Shown in pieces: positions 1 through 13,674 of a stretch of DNA of 64,000 bases (position 1 is the first letter of the stretch; each line of letters opens with the position of its first letter). The notes below the pieces were generated by a model. It had not been told where the DNA came from. It saw only the letters and a list, made by a program, of their open reading frames with translations, and did no database searches. This stretch comes from Clytia hemisphaerica. Its lineage: Eukaryota > Cnidaria > Hydrozoa > Leptothecata > Clytiidae. The translations under genes were made by a program, and so were the position numbers. Where the stretch lies: the NCBI GenBank assembly GCA_902728285.1, contig CACVBU010001312.1, positions 558,001 through 622,000 of the forward strand, written 5' to 3'.

Positions 1-91
1 TGTTATGGGGTAATATTAGTTTGTATAAACTAACTATAAATTATCATTAAAACTATAAGTTAATGCCATTCAGTATGTGATACTGTCATAC

Positions 92-369
92 CCATTGACT
101 TCCCGAAGGGCTAGACTCGAGACTCCTAGATGGGAAATGAAGCCACTTTGCTTCCCATCCAGAACGCCTGCGCGTGGTTTTTACACAAACGCCGGATTGA
201 AAGTAAAATCTATCGCTAGATTTCAGGAAATGCAGTCCTCAAAAACAAAGGAACCACTATAGATACAATCCGTCGTCATCATTGCGGCGCGTAATAAGTG
301 GCTTCACTTTTTCTTGCCTGTGAAAGGTTAGAGATTCTACTCTAGCCCTTCGGGTTTCAAACTCAATGG
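92..369. repeat. Hairpin-forming dispersed repeat (MITE-like), copy 1
   Basis: The left end (ccattgacttcccgaagggc) is the imperfect inverse of the right end (ccttcgggtttcaaactcaatgg region, 345-369), and the inner segments around 135-150 and 296-310 (aagtggcttca) also pair. The unit is therefore a roughly 280-bp inverted-repeat element. Related sequence occurs at 775-882 and 54990-55155 (shared ttcccatccagaac and cttcactttttcttgc), so it is dispersed. No transposase is visible. The small ORF at 77-262 lies inside it and is not credible as a gene. Confidence 0.6.
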
Positions 370-774
370 TCATTCCCTACTCTCTTTTAAATTCAGTTTT
401 CTAACTTGCTAGACGCTACCGTACAAATTTCTGTTTATCTTTACTTCTCTTCTTTCATTAAAATTCCATGTTTAGACTAGACTTATTACGTAATAATTTC
501 CGTGAGCTGAAACGCTGATTCGTGTGATCTTTCATGGATAGGTATAGGTCAGTAGACTAGGGCATGCAAACGTCGCGTCACGCAAGTCTCGTCTCACTAT
601 GGTTTAGAGTGAAAAGTTTTAGAGACATCACGGATGCTTTGTTGACTCTAAATACAAGAAAAACATTCTATTTTAGGCAGCAATAATTGCGAGCAGTTTG
701 CAAACTGGTGTTGTTTGAAACAAATTGCTTAATTGAAAATTGACTGATTTAAAATCATTGATTTTAAAGCACTA

Positions 775-882
775 AGGGCTAGAGCGAAACCTCTGACTTT
801 TCTCAAGCAAGATAGGCATAAGTGGCTTCATTCCCCATACATGAGTTTTCTCTGTAGCCCCTTCGGAGCCTTAAACTCAATG
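775..882. repeat. Hairpin-forming dispersed repeat, copy 2 (short)
   Basis: It holds ctctgacttttctcaagcaa and gtggcttcattcccc, and ends in cttaaactcaatgg. These match the arms of the copies at 92-369 and 54990-55155. It is shorter than copy 1 and probably a deletion derivative. Confidence 0.5.
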
Positions 883-3800
883 GATTGGATAGCCCGCTTC
901 TTTAAAACTTTAGCGTGGCAATCCACCATCAGAATTATTGAATAAACTTTGATAAAACTCGAGGTAGTGGAAATCCTATGAAAGTAGGCTTGTCGTCGAC
1001 TGTCGAAGAGACGGGCGTGATCATTCGCTAGAATTCTACATTCGGTAGAAACATTTTGTATTTTGCTTGTTAATTTGTAACTTCAATGATGTCATTCACA
1101 ATTGACTAAATTTTAGACTTATCGACGAAATGCTGTTCAAAGTCTAATCGTCAAAGTTTAATAACAGTTAAACGCTCCTCTATTTCGAGACAGCACGGGA
1201 TAATAACTGAGGTCCCTTTTTCAAACCTTCGTGACCATAAGGCTGATACTCCCTAATCCATTTAGTAGGAGGAGTGTTTATACTAAAAGGAAATGATCTT
1301 TACTTATGTAGGTGGGAAGCATTTTCTCCTTAAAGTAAACATTTAAAAGGGTTCCATTTTTGACTCGCGTGCCACTGGTAAGGAGCACGCATTTGTGTAA
1401 GCATAGATTTGCTTAATTAATAAGAGATACTGATAAGATACAATCTATTTGAGCGAAGTCCACAAGAGTCAAATCCGAAACAGAATACCTTTTCTGATGA
1501 CACTGCACTTTGCTCCAAAAGGGTGTAGCGTTTTTTTTTGTTCCACTGGAATTCCAGAGCTTCATTGAAATTTTGTCGTCGCCAATTTAGGTGGTCTGAT
1601 ACATGCATTCATTTTTGTGAAGAAAATCATTGTTTGTCTGGGCACTTCATAGAAGGGGATTATAATATTTTAGGCTAAGGTTGTTGTAGCTATCAAGTGA
1701 AATAGAATTAAGAAGGAGAGTCACTTAGCATGTTTATTTTATTGACGGCTTCATATCTTGGCTCGCCCCGTGGATTATTTCAATCAAAACCCATTTAAGT
1801 AGTTATTGTATTTGGTCGAACAACAAAATTTCAGAATGGAACACATCAAGTTTAACATTCACGAGAAAAAAAGCAAAATATCTCTCCGATTTCTCAAAGA
1901 CAGAGTCCTCAGTCTGTTGAGATTTCTCTTTCCAGTAGGGATGATATCTCAGAAAACAAGTGCAGACTTTCAAGATTTTGTGTCTTTCCCGCCATCATTT
2001 TCCATTTTACCACCATTGGTCATTAATTAGTTTAACCATCATTCTATAATTAAAGAGAAACTTAACTTGCGATTGAAATCACTTCTGTATATCAACGCCC
2101 ACTCGATAAACAGTTTGAAGACTTCGAAGAGGATACTTTCGACATCAGACATGCTCGTGTGAAGTTGTCTATAAAGCAGATAAAACTGTCAACTCCTTCT
2201 TGTTTGTGAGAGGAGGAGAGGGTAAAGTGAGAGCTGCTTTCCGAGTCGCAATCGGATACTATGTAAGGTCTGGGGATGTTTGGAGGGAAAATCCTGATTT
2301 TATTTTTAACTTTAATCCAACAAACAATTCTTAAGATATTTTTTCCCTTTCGTCAGGTCGTTCAAGGTCACAAAATAAAATTCACTAGAATACGGATTGT
2401 TTAATTGAACATTTGAATGCACTTATTTCAATTTTTCAAGTTCTCAAGTAATTTCTTAAGAGCTCGTAGTGTATTTTGAGATCGAGGCCCTCGTATTTAT
2501 ACCACGTACACTTTTTTGCTTTTTTCTATCAAGCATCTTAGATTCAATTTAGTCTGTATTTTTTGGACTTCAGTTTAACAATCATAATGTTAAAATCTTT
2601 AAAACATTTTTAAAGATTTAGCCAAAATTCTCCTCTACAAATTTTATTAGTAATTGCATATAATTCGTTGAAGAGAGAGCTACCTTACCAGACAGTCTAT
2701 TTTTTGTTGGGTCTCAGACTAAAATAATAAGGGTGGGAGAGATGAGACAGTTAGATAAGGCAAATATTTTTACCACTGCTTTCTAAAATTAGTTGCCAAA
2801 CAAGTTTTATGGTTATATTCAAGTTATTTTACTAAACGATTCCTATCTCTTGATTTTTCTATTGTAAGTGGTCTAGATAGAAAGCCCTTTTTCCAGTCTT
2901 TTGGATTTATTTGCATTTCGCAACGTATTTTGTAGCTGCTGGTAGAAAAACAAACCACACCAGCTGCTTCAATCCTAAACCAAAATTTGTCTAATTTCCT
3001 TATTTGCTTTTAAGGATGGTAAATTTGAATTTCGAAATCTATTTTACTCAAGAAATTGATAAAAATCTAGTATAAAAAGCCTGTAGATTCGTATTTTTAG
3101 TATACTAAAAATCTACTTCATTTACAGGAGAGGGGAAACACTTATACCAGCATTGTTGGTAAGCATCAGCTGAAAAACAAGACACGCCCACTTTCGCCAA
3201 GACTTCTGGATGCACTATTAAAACCGTCCCTCAATTTTTGACAAAGGATTCATTGTGCCAATCTGATGGTGACTGACAAGTAGTAATTTGAAGGGAATTT
3301 TGAGTGCTGGCAACATTTGGTGAAGTACCCACTTTAAACTCTCCCATCGCACCTCGTTTTATTATATACTTTCAAAACAAAACGACGAAAAGATTTACGA
3401 AACAAAACTTGGAACGTTTTCTGGTACCTTGCAATATTTATTGAATCACTCATCGCTGGTGATCCAACCAACCCTTACTAGAAAAGACACAGTAAAAATT
3501 ACAAGGTAAGAATTTTTAGAATAACAGTTGACACTATCTATTGATATTACGTTCTATTCGATACGCTCCACTTTTCGATGAAAATTCAATGTCCCCTGAA
3601 AATCGAATTATAGAGTGTCAACTGTATGTACTGTAATTTTACTAAGTCCCTAACTTCACTTAATAACGATATGAAGATCAAAGATATAATGATCAACTAT
3701 GTGTAATTTTCACAATCACAGTCACGGCCATCATGATAAAACTCATCCACCTGAATCTTCTTTCTCTTGCATAACTATTGCATTAAAACATTGCTCTTCA

Positions 3801-6800
3801 CATTTCCTACCAGCCAATTTTTCATCATTGGCGTCGCTCATACATAACAAATTGCACCAGAAACGTGGGAGTTTTGTTGTGTTGGCAACCCTTTCGGACA
3901 TTCTTCATTCACTTTTCCGCCCGTTCTTCTCATGGCGTTCCATTGTTCTTCCCTTGATTCTTTCTTCTAGTGGTTGTCCTTTTGTTGTAAAGGTGTTGTT
4001 CATACTTTATAATACCTCATACAAGCGCCAATTCGGATAGGCATCAAGGAAGCTTGACTCAAGGCGTTGGAAGCTCTCATGTGTTTATTTGTGATATTGC
4101 AACACGAGCTCTTTTTCATCGAAATTGAGTACGAGACAAAATATGAAGCTGCAGCAATCAGGGAGAAATCAAATTGCAAATCAATAATGAATGTTTAGCA
4201 TAAATTTTGAAATCGTTTGAAAAATAAACAATTTACAGGCCTTCCTGTTTCAAAACCTCAAAACATTTGAAACAAAGCAGCTAAAAAATGTCATGAGAAT
4301 ACACGTCAAAGGCGTAAGTATGGTTGGAAAAGGGTTTGAATTGGTCACGCCGTGTCATGCATTCCTTTGTACGTCGTTGTCAGTATTTCATCGCAATATT
4401 TCGACATTCTTTCAAATTTGTATACAATCAGAAGCTTAAAACCAAGAAAATTATTCCCCAATTACAGTAGGGTGCGTTTCCTGGAGCATATTTTAATACC
4501 ACACCAAAATAATTAATATGACTAATATTTAAAAGTGGACAATCAGTTGGAGTAATTAACCAAACTTTCGAAGAATGTCATACAAGTGATTAAGTTGGAT
4601 TTGCAGGCTTTTAATGTCTCGTTTCAATCTGTACAGGTGAAATGTATCTTTTTAATTCTGTCTAGATCAGAACTTTTGGAAAGAAACCTTGAATCTATGT
4701 GTTTTTAAGTAACCAGTTTCATTGTCCTATGCCATTTCTTTAACACCAAGTTATTAGATCAAGATCAAACGTTACTGTATCGATACAAAATTAAAATACT
4801 ATTGGGTTGGAAGTGCCACATTTTGAAACTAATCAAGATATATTACCCCCTCGATTAGTTTTTTAACACTATGCGAGCATTGTCTAAAGTCTACTGCATT
4901 TTAATTTTTGGCTTCCTGAAATTTGAGGTCTTTTCAGATGGAATGGTTAAAAAGTCCTAAATTTAGTCCTAGAACCTTGAAAATTTTGAATGAATTTTAA
5001 ATTTGCATAAGAATCAATCGCATAATTTTTTATCAATTCTTTCTGATAATTGTATGATTAATAATTTTTCTATTTTGATTGAGCAATGAATTGTGGAATC
5101 TTCTGACGTGCTTGACCAGGATAAAAGGGAGGTTCTCCGTGACTTTTATACCAATTGCAATCGATCAGATTTATTTGTGAAATTTTGCCAAATTGATGTA
5201 ATTTTAGCGAAATTGTGAAATCAACGATCTAATTGATGGTCGGTACCAACTTGGAGCATTTCTAGATGGAAATTAATTGATTGATAAAATGTATTATCTC
5301 GCAAAAATGTTTTTTGTGAATTTTGATGTAAATATGATATAACTCCTAAGATATTGGCACCTGAAATGATCTGAAATAATAATTAATGTCAAAAAAGGTA
5401 GGCGGAGTAATTCATTAAAACAAAAAAATATATTTTTGCTGGCCATTAACGTTAAATGTGAATAAATTTGACTACTGGATATTTGGAGGCGTAAGAGAAA
5501 CTCTTCCTAATATTTCTTTTTGGTTTGTTTTGGTTTTGACGTTTGAGGTCTTTGATTTTGTCCGGATGAAAAAGTTGAATGTTTTGATTGTTTATTCGGG
5601 TTCATACACATACCTCTTTGGAAATCATATCTTGTGTGTGATATGATGGAATACATCCTGTTATTAATACTAACTACAAGTTTTCTTTTCAAGTGTTTTC
5701 TTTCTTATCTTCTGTAAGCCAAACGTACAGGAAAAAGGTTGGCGCTACAGTTTTTTTTTTGTTTGAAAACTAATAATGGATGGCGTGACATGTTACAGTG
5801 GTTATCAGCCTCCATTCAAAGGAAGTTAAGGCGGTATGATATTGCTACTATGATGTTAGCTTAGTGGTAGACTTCATCAGTTGCTCGTACTTTTGATTGA
5901 TTGACGATTGATTCAAAAATCAAAAATAATTTGGCACAGCTGAGTAAAACTTTGTTTACTAGAGGTTTTCCATCAGCTTTATGATTTCAAAAGTCAAATA
6001 AAATAAAAATCTAAATTTAAAATGTTATTTATTGTTCTAGTTGTACCGTCAGAGAAACTCAAATAAGTCCTAAATTCAAACGGCCAACGGCCGTTTAGAA
6101 CAACTTCACTGCTGACTAGTTGGTACTCCTTACAGAGTCTTCGTGAGAAAGAATATGACAAAATATTTACATTGTTGAAGTTTAGTGTTATTTTAACGAA
6201 TTCATGATGGCCGCTCTAAAAATTCCACAGTTTCCGGTGAAAATCAAATTACGCCGTACTGCAACCCAGTACACATGACACATACCCAATCAGTATGAAG
6301 TTCCTCTTAGCCAATTGAATTACATTATTCCTCTGCAATGTATGTCTCTCTCATTTTTATCTCGACCAAGACCTTTTTCTGAATTGACTTACATATTCTC
6401 TACAGTATTCCCAATAATACAATATCAACATATTTTCTTGGCACGCCAATCGTAACATGTATAAGGATACACGTGACTACCGCTCCTCCTACATAATGAC
6501 CATCATAGTTACTCCCTATGCAGCAGCCATCTTTATGGTGTTAATAAAAGAGCTAAATTTATACCAAATTTTCTGTGTCTGATGTGAAAAAAATTATGAT
6601 TGTAATTACTCTGTTGTTTTTGAAGTAATTTCTAATCAGCGCATAATACAAATGATGGTAATTGCAAATAATGTCAAACAAATAACATCTTTTCTTCATT
6701 TACATTGTTAATGGCAAATTTGAAATATCTATCGGGTATCTGCCATAAAATTCCTCCAATATTTTACCCCGTCTTTCAAATTCAAATTCGGTCTAGGTTA

Positions 6801-8100
6801 AACCTATTCGGAAATACTAAACGAATTTGCATGTATTCGTAGATTGGATATCTACGTAACATAATAACCTAACTTACTTTAAACTCTGCAAAAAAAAAGA
6901 TAGCATTATTATTCTAATAGTTACCACTGTGAAGCTCCAATATGTTAGTATTTTTCTCTGTCAGATAACCTTGATGATTTATTAACAAAAACTCCTTTGA
7001 ACTGTGCATCTATATACCGGATAAAACTATACCATAACCGAGTGATTTTAAATGAATTAAAAACCCCTGAGAGAGCGATTATTTTAAATGATGTATTTAT
7101 AGGGAAATAAATTCTGTGGTATGCGATGTGAATGGGGTAGTAAAACTCATTATATTTTGTCTTGTTCAGCATGAATTAAATGCCATGAATTCTTGTCGGT
7201 GTACAATTTGTCGATTTCTTTCTTTAAACTACACCGATTTGCTAGTTTGTTTTTAATGAAATGTTAGAAAAAAAGTCGTCGAAGCATAATTTCTATTAGA
7301 AGTTCACATGACATTGACCTTGAATCTCTTGAAAATCGCATAAAATTTTAGTTTCGATTTGTTGTTTTTGCTCAATTTTCTAACTCCTCATAAAATCTCT
7401 CACTTTTGTCACCTCTCACTCTCAAGCAGAATAGACATCACAAAATTGCGCAAGACCTACCCTAAGACTATTTATCAAATACCATACCAATTAAACAATA
7501 CGTCATTATTTATTCGGCAGTTGCTAGATAAACAGCTACCTTTTTTTTCTTTTGATTTCGATTCCTATACATAATCCGATTTGGGGATAATTCGACCCAC
7601 GTGAGATTTCACGGGGTTAAATCCCCTTTAGTATTAATTACAAAAAAGTTAACGGTCTCAACTCTCACGGAGACTTTGCCAGATCCGGATCTGCTGAATA
7701 ATAGTTTGAATTTCTAACGGAGAGTGCTGATTCTATATAAGGAATATGATATGTAGCGACACTCTCCTTCATAGATTTTAAAGACAGCTGAGAAAGATAT
7801 AATTATGAGTTTGAGCGGAACGGCAGAGCACTATCAATTTATTTGATTTATCAACCTACCTACTGATCAACGACAAAAAATAGTCAAATTTGTTTTATGT
7901 TAAAGAAAAGAATCAAGCGAGTGAGCAGGCTATATTAAAAGTATGCGATTTTAAAAATAGCTCGTCTTTTCATTACAACAGTACATTGTTATCCGAGAGA
8001 AGAGGACAACGTCTGTCAACGTCACTATCTATTTAATTAAAGAGGATGCACATTAAAGGTCAATTGTCATTCTTTTCTTGTTATTGTCTTGCATTTAAAC
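883..8100. other. Long non-coding stretch, no gene recognised
   Basis: Only short ORFs with low-complexity or biased composition occur here; the longest is 113 codons at 3699-4040, with no recognisable domain. One small pogo-like MITE lies at 3524-3632. I see no RNA gene, no long inverted repeat and no exon-like chain. Confidence 0.5.
3524..3632 (-). mobile_element. Small pogo/Tigger-like MITE, copy 1
   Basis: The ends are inverted copies of cagttgacact (cagttgacactatcta at the left, tatagagtgtcaactg at the right). Read on the minus strand the interior (ctctataattcgattttca, ttttcatcgaa, agcgtatcgaatagaa) matches the element at 54604-54770. No coding capacity. The CAGT ends suggest Tc1/mariner-pogo, but the flanking TA duplication is not clean here. 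Confidence 0.55.
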
Positions 8101-8131
8101 AAACCTTTTGTTCTCGCCTCCAACATACTTG

Positions 8132-8139
8132 TATAAATA
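8132..8139 (+). promoter_or_regulatory. TATA box of the sushi-domain gene
   Basis: TATAAATA lies 157 bp upstream of the start codon at 8289. It would place the transcription start near 8160-8170 and give a 5' untranslated region of about 120 nt. Its position ahead of a good signal-peptide exon supports a functional promoter. Confidence 0.6.
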
Positions 8140-8288
8140 GGCAAGAGTGTATACATCTCATAGCATTATTCAATAGTCTACCACTGAGACATCACAACTT
8201 ACAAAAAAGAATCGACTGATTAAGATCGAGTCTTACTTAGTACACTACAGTTACGTTATAAAATCATCAACATTTTTACACAATAGTT

Positions 8289-8907
8289 ATGGCTTGTTCA
8301 ACAATCTACACTTTACTCATGGTCACTGTCATCTACGGATGTATTGTCGAATCACGACCACAGAATTTTGATTTGCTTAACACAGCCGCTGGAAATAAAA
8401 ATCAAGAATGGAAAAATCATAAATCGTACGCATTCAAATGGGAAGGTAAGAAAAAGTTTCATTAAAACTCTCGTTTGATCATTGTAAAGCTTCTAAACTG
8501 TTAATAACAATCTAAGAGCACATGTTTTCGTAATAAGCCTTCCTTGGTCTGAAATTCTCAATTCATTATTCGGAATTTATTGTAATTTACCTTTCATTGT
8601 ATTGACCTGTTTTCTTAATCAATCTTTCTTTTTTTTTACAGGAGCCTTCTCTTTGGGAGCACCCGAACATTCAAAATGCCCAATGGTCATGCAACCAGAA
8701 CATGGCCGCTTTGTGTGCAGCGAAGGGACACTTTTGGAACGCAATATGTGTTTAGTTGAATGTCAAATCGGTTTCGAGCAAGACCAACCACCAGTTGTTT
8801 ACATCTGTGAAAATGGAAAATGGTTTGATTTGAAACTCAACAATATTGATACACCAGAGCCTCGTTGCGTCCCAAAACCAACACAAGTTGGACATTTCCC
8901 TGAGTAA
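8289..8907 (+). CDS. Secreted single sushi/CCP-domain protein
   Basis: Two exons: 8289-8445 and 8642-8907, joined by a phase-1 GT-AG intron (donor AAG|gtaaga, acceptor tttacag|GAG). The product is 140 residues. Residues 1-22 form a signal peptide (MACSTIYTLLMVTVIYGCIV). Residues 23-52 are a polar linker. From about residue 60 there is a six-cysteine domain: C-P near the start, HGRFVC, a C-x3-C pair followed by GF, then CENGKWF and a final PEPRC. The C...G(F/Y)...C..G.W...C order is that of a sushi/CCP module with one extra cysteine pair. Such modules bind proteins outside the cell, in complement-like, adhesion or matrix roles. No membrane segment follows, so the protein should be secreted. 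The exact ligand cannot be inferred. The next ORFs downstream are not related. Confidence 0.8.
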
Positions 8908-11900
8908 ATTTCTTGAGTCGGAGGAATTCAAGAGCTTAAAGGAGGCGGAAAAGTGTTAACAATTTTCAAAAGCAACAAGATTTTTTGAAATGATGCGCCG
9001 TCATCTAGTTTCCGGAGAACTGGAACCGACTCTCTCGCTCGCCTCTCGACCGATGAGTGATAAGATGGAATTTTAAGTACTTTATTGAAATTTCTATCAA
9101 ACAATAGAGGAGATACTTAAGTGATGCTCCTTGAAAAATGACTTCGAATGTCTATATGTGTTTACTTGGTTGGTTTTTACATGCCACCTACTTGGAGTGA
9201 TCGCTATCACCACCAGAAAAATAATACAAAGATTTTAATTTTCAATTTGCTGATGATGCGCTGGTTTGAGACCAGTTATTTTGTTTTGCAGTCACAAAAG
9301 AAAACTACAATGACATCAATGTATATAAAATGACAAACTTTTATAGAAGATTATTAAAAACATAAATCCTAGTTAAGCTGGCTTGACCCTATCAATCGGG
9401 TTTTCCGAATATCATTTTTTTTGTGAATATGTATGATAGAGAGAGTATATATTATCTAAAAACAAAATATTATAAATATTTATTTATTTATTATTTCAAT
9501 TATTATGAAAAAGAAATTTAACTGAAATATCAAATTTATTAAAGATGAAATTCTGTTTTAAAGATTTAGTTTATAGGAATTAATTTAGCAAAGATACAAA
9601 AATAATTCAAATCAAATTAAATCAAAATTTTGACATTTTTCTGTCTTTGATCTCGATCTTATTCGCCTTACTAATGTCTCTTCCAGAAATATTTTTGATG
9701 ATTTTATCAGTTGCGTATTTTATTTATATCAATGTGCCTGTCCTTTATCCAATCAGAATTTAATCGGAGTATAAAAAGGGTATTTCATCTAGGGTTTATC
9801 CTGATATATGTCACATTCTCAGCATAAAATCCATATCAAAAAGTCATCTCGCCTTGTCTGCAATCTGCAGTGGTTTATTCTCATCAAACAAGTTTATACT
9901 CTATCCAATAATACGGGCAATGTCTCAGAAAAGTATTTCGGTACCTGTATGGAATAACTGCATTTCATAGGGAAGATTTTTTTTAACCATCGCAGGTCCC
10001 TATTTTCTAAGATTCGGGTGGTCTAATGTGGGTGTTGTTCATTATAATGCAAAAACACTGCTTTGAGAAACACTTTTCACAAATGCTCTCTATTACTAGG
10101 TTGCAAAAGAAATGACACACCAGCGCAAAGGAATACTATTGACCTATTGTTCATCAAAATTATATTTGTTTTTTGAAGAAAGCGGACGGACGGCGAAAAA
10201 ACGGCATCAGGAATTTCGTAAATTTCTATAGATTCTATTCTTCTTCATTTTGCTTAATTATATTAGAACAGAAATGTAACATGATTTCTTTTTTGTGACG
10301 TAAGTATTTGCCGCTCCTCTAACTGACATGAACTATTCAATTCGCCTCTATTATCTGTTTAGATATTACGGCGATCATTTCTTTTGATTTCATGTTTCCT
10401 TCTTTCTCAGGGAAGCTCAACTAAAGTAAGATATTTACAGAAAGAATGACAAAAGGGGTATATTTATAAGCTAAAAATAAATTCCGTAGACTCGGATGTA
10501 AAAAATTTCGAAAAATATCCACTGATCGTAGTCAAAGATTAAAAATGAAACCCTCTACGGTAAAACCGTTAATCAACGGATACTCTAAGTCAAAAAGGCG
10601 AACTTCTCTGATTAGCGGGCACTAACTTGCTTCCCCGATTTGTGCTACATGTATATAAACATTCTAAAAGAAAGATAATTCGTTTTCTTGGTAGACGGTT
10701 AAAAGATGACCATCTTTCAAGTCAAGACACAGTCAATAAATAAAGAGTCAACTGTGATTTCTTATATAATAACCTTTCAATCACGTTTTCTGACCTTCAC
10801 TAACCCAAAATAAAAATTATGTGAATCCATAAGCGGGGAAGACATCATCCATTAGAAGGTTCTCAATGCAGAATTACTAAAAAATGTATAATATATCTTC
10901 CTATTGAAAGAAAAAAGATTGTCAAAAAATGTTGTGTAGGTGTATGTTATCGTATAGTCCAGCCCTCTTTCACCGGTCTTCATTAGCATGCCACTATATG
11001 GTCTGTTGTATTTAATTCACACGCTTTCGACGCCGATATTACTGTACAGAAAGCAATCAAATTATATAGTACATCCCAAATATGGTGACTTAAGCGGATG
11101 CTACCTTTTATAACTTGTTTAGTAGAATTTAAAGATATGCTTGGAATTTCTTAACTTCAATCTTGGACTTTCTTGCTTTGTTGGAAATAGATTAGTAGTG
11201 AATCCTCGATAATACACCGTACGGTCAATAGGTGAAGATTATGGAAAAGTCTTTGGAAAATAAAACCATTTTTGCCCAATAGACTTTTCAAAATAATCCA
11301 CAACAAGAGTTGGTTTTTCGCTCTAAATATCACATTTTATATCAAATATCAAATTTTTCTACACTAGAAGACACCAATTAATCGCTAGAAGTTAGTCCTA
11401 CCCAAAATTAGTTCTTTTGTCAAGCTTAATTTTTTACGTTGCTTAAATAGTTCAATGCTTATTGCAATTCGATCGACTGCACCTGTTTTCTGGTTATATT
11501 CCTCAATATGCAATAAATTTTGGCGCTCATCACAATGTTTATGATTCGCCCAGGGAGATCTTATGAAACATTTTTCGCTCCTCCTTCTCAGAAAGTTACC
11601 AGGCTAATTACAGTACAGTAGCGGTATTTTGACATACATTCACTTTCGCTTTCACTTCATGTTGTTTTTCCTGAATTTCTCCGGCGCTATAAATCTTGTT
11701 ACAGGCGGTTTGAAAGTTTTTAATCTCGTTGTATGCATTCTAGTTTTCCTTACTAAACCTGTTTCCTTTCGATTCTTTGCTGCAAATGTCATTCATGTGG
11801 TACACCTTTCGACCAATAAGATTTAAAACCAAGTACCATGGTTAAACTCGCTAAAAGGCTTTGTTAACTTAATACATACAATTAATGTTAAGTGAGTTTA

Positions 11901-13655
11901 ACCATAGTGCAGTGTTCAGACGTCATACCATGTCAAAGAATGGGTTGTTCCTTGTTGAACTTTTTGCAATTCCTCCACGGAAGTTTCGAGATCGGAATGG
12001 GGCCAATAACTTTTTGCTTATGTCAGCTAAAACATTTCACAATCTTCAATGAATTACATTGGTGATAACAGCAAAAGTTCTCGCTGACGTAAAAGTGATA
12101 GGGAGTTTAACATTATGTGGGAGGGGAAGATTGTTAGTCGAATTTTTTTGCAATGTGAAGTTGGAATCAAATGAAATGTATCCTTTAATTGCCTTAAGAC
12201 CGTGTCTTTCAAACATAAAACTATAACCAAAATTGAATTACAACCTCTGCATCAACTGTTATCTCAAACGAGCTCAGTTGCAAATAAAAAGTGTGCGTTT
12301 TTGCATACTACCGTACGGTATTTATTGACGTTGACAACCTCCTACTCTCCCAACGTCTCCGCAATAGCCTGGAGGCTGACGTAAATATGAATGATTAAGT
12401 TAATAGTCCATATTAATGCAGGAAAGAATGGTATTTTAATTCCATTTCGCAAGGTGGATACTTCTGCTATCCTCCAATGCAACAAAACAAACAAAAAGAT
12501 TGAAAATTTTGTACTCCTGATTAACCGTTCATTGCCCCTGTTTTTCGAAATTTTAAACGACAGTCATTAAAACCGTTAATGAGGTCCATAAAACGCTCAT
12601 TTATGCGCTCCACAAGCCAACAGTGACGTCAATGGCATTATTTTTAAAAGCAGATTTTCCTTGTGTTCATTTTTTGCGGTTTAAAGCTAAATTTATGTTT
12701 GCTGTATAATTTCATGAAATTGTTGAACCGCAATTACAGTTCGTTTTGGTGTGGGTTCGAACCCTTTTGACAATAAAGCTGATGAGAGAATTCTATTTTC
12801 TCACCTTATACCTCTGCCATGAAATTAATTTCGTGCTCATGCCGTCTAAAGGCATGTCAATGTGTGGCGAATTCTGGCCAGTGGGATGATTAGCTGGATG
12901 CCAATGAACCTAGAAAATTAGATAACAAATAGGTGGTTAAGGTTTTAGTATAGTTCTAATGAGAATCACACTTCAAATTAATCCTGGGGTCCTGGCAGGT
13001 TTGTAACACGGGGGTTTGCAAGTCTTGAACTATATTATTGTTGTCATATTTTGTACTCCTGTGCTAGTAGAACTGGGTTTAAAGATGTCTGTCTCTAACT
13101 GTTCTAACCATGTCACCTTCTGTTTTGACCCTATACCCTAATAAATTGGAAAGTTGGGCTTTGAGGATCGAGTTATGATTTTACATGGAACAACATACTA
13201 AACTGGAACTGAACTTGCTATATTTTCAGATTTAGGCATTACTGTATTTTATGATAGACGAGAACTTTCTTGCCTCTTTAGGGCTCATCATGGAAGGTTT
13301 CGTATCTCAGTAAATATTCCCGAAGTCTTCACCGCTGTAACCATCAGTTGGCAATAATGGCGAAACGAAATTGCTGATTCAATCTAAACCAAATATAAGT
13401 AAGTTTCCTATACGTTGTTTCTCTATCTCTTGGCTTAAGAAGAACAAAGGATTCCTGGCTTATTTTCCTGTCTCCTGCCACGTTCCTGTTACAGTGGCTA
13501 CGGCACGAGTTTTCATTGAATTTTCAACTGTTCGAGAACGAATTTCATATACAACGAGCCAATTTCTTACATTTACAATGAATTAATAGGGGCATCAAAA
13601 TCCTGGCAAATCGATAGGCCAAAGCTGTGGTTGATTGAAACTCGGCTTTTAAAAT
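8908..13655. other. Intergenic region, no gene recognised
   Basis: AT-rich sequence without long ORFs. It contains a CCAAT/TATA-like pair near 9748-9776, a short hairpin at 11836-11906 (ggttaaactcgct pairing with agtgagtttaacc) and a lone box-B-like string (gtgggttcgaaccc) near 12751. I see no matching box A there, so no tRNA is called. Confidence 0.45.
9748..9776 (+). promoter_or_regulatory. CCAAT plus TATA pair without an obvious gene
   Basis: A CCAATCAG string is followed about 20 bp later by TATAAAAAGG, a strong core-promoter look. The only ORF behind it starts at 9807, runs about 50 codons and has no recognisable feature. It may be the promoter of a short or non-coding transcript, or chance. 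Confidence 0.25.
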
Positions 13656-13674
13656 AATCATCATCATCATCATC
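13656..13674 (-). repeat. (GAT)n 3' tail of the RTE-like element
   Basis: A run of atc triplets on the + strand sits exactly at the 3' end of the minus-strand element, overlapping its stop codon. Short tandem tails of this kind mark the 3' ends of RTE-type retrotransposons. Confidence 0.6.

Noticed and set aside
3699-4040. 113-codon ORF as a gene
   Set aside because: No domain, signal peptide, splice context or promoter. The composition looks like chance AT-rich reading.
12779-12800. Hammerhead-ribozyme core (ctgatgag)
   Set aside because: The required GAAA after stem II is missing, and no stem I or III can be drawn.
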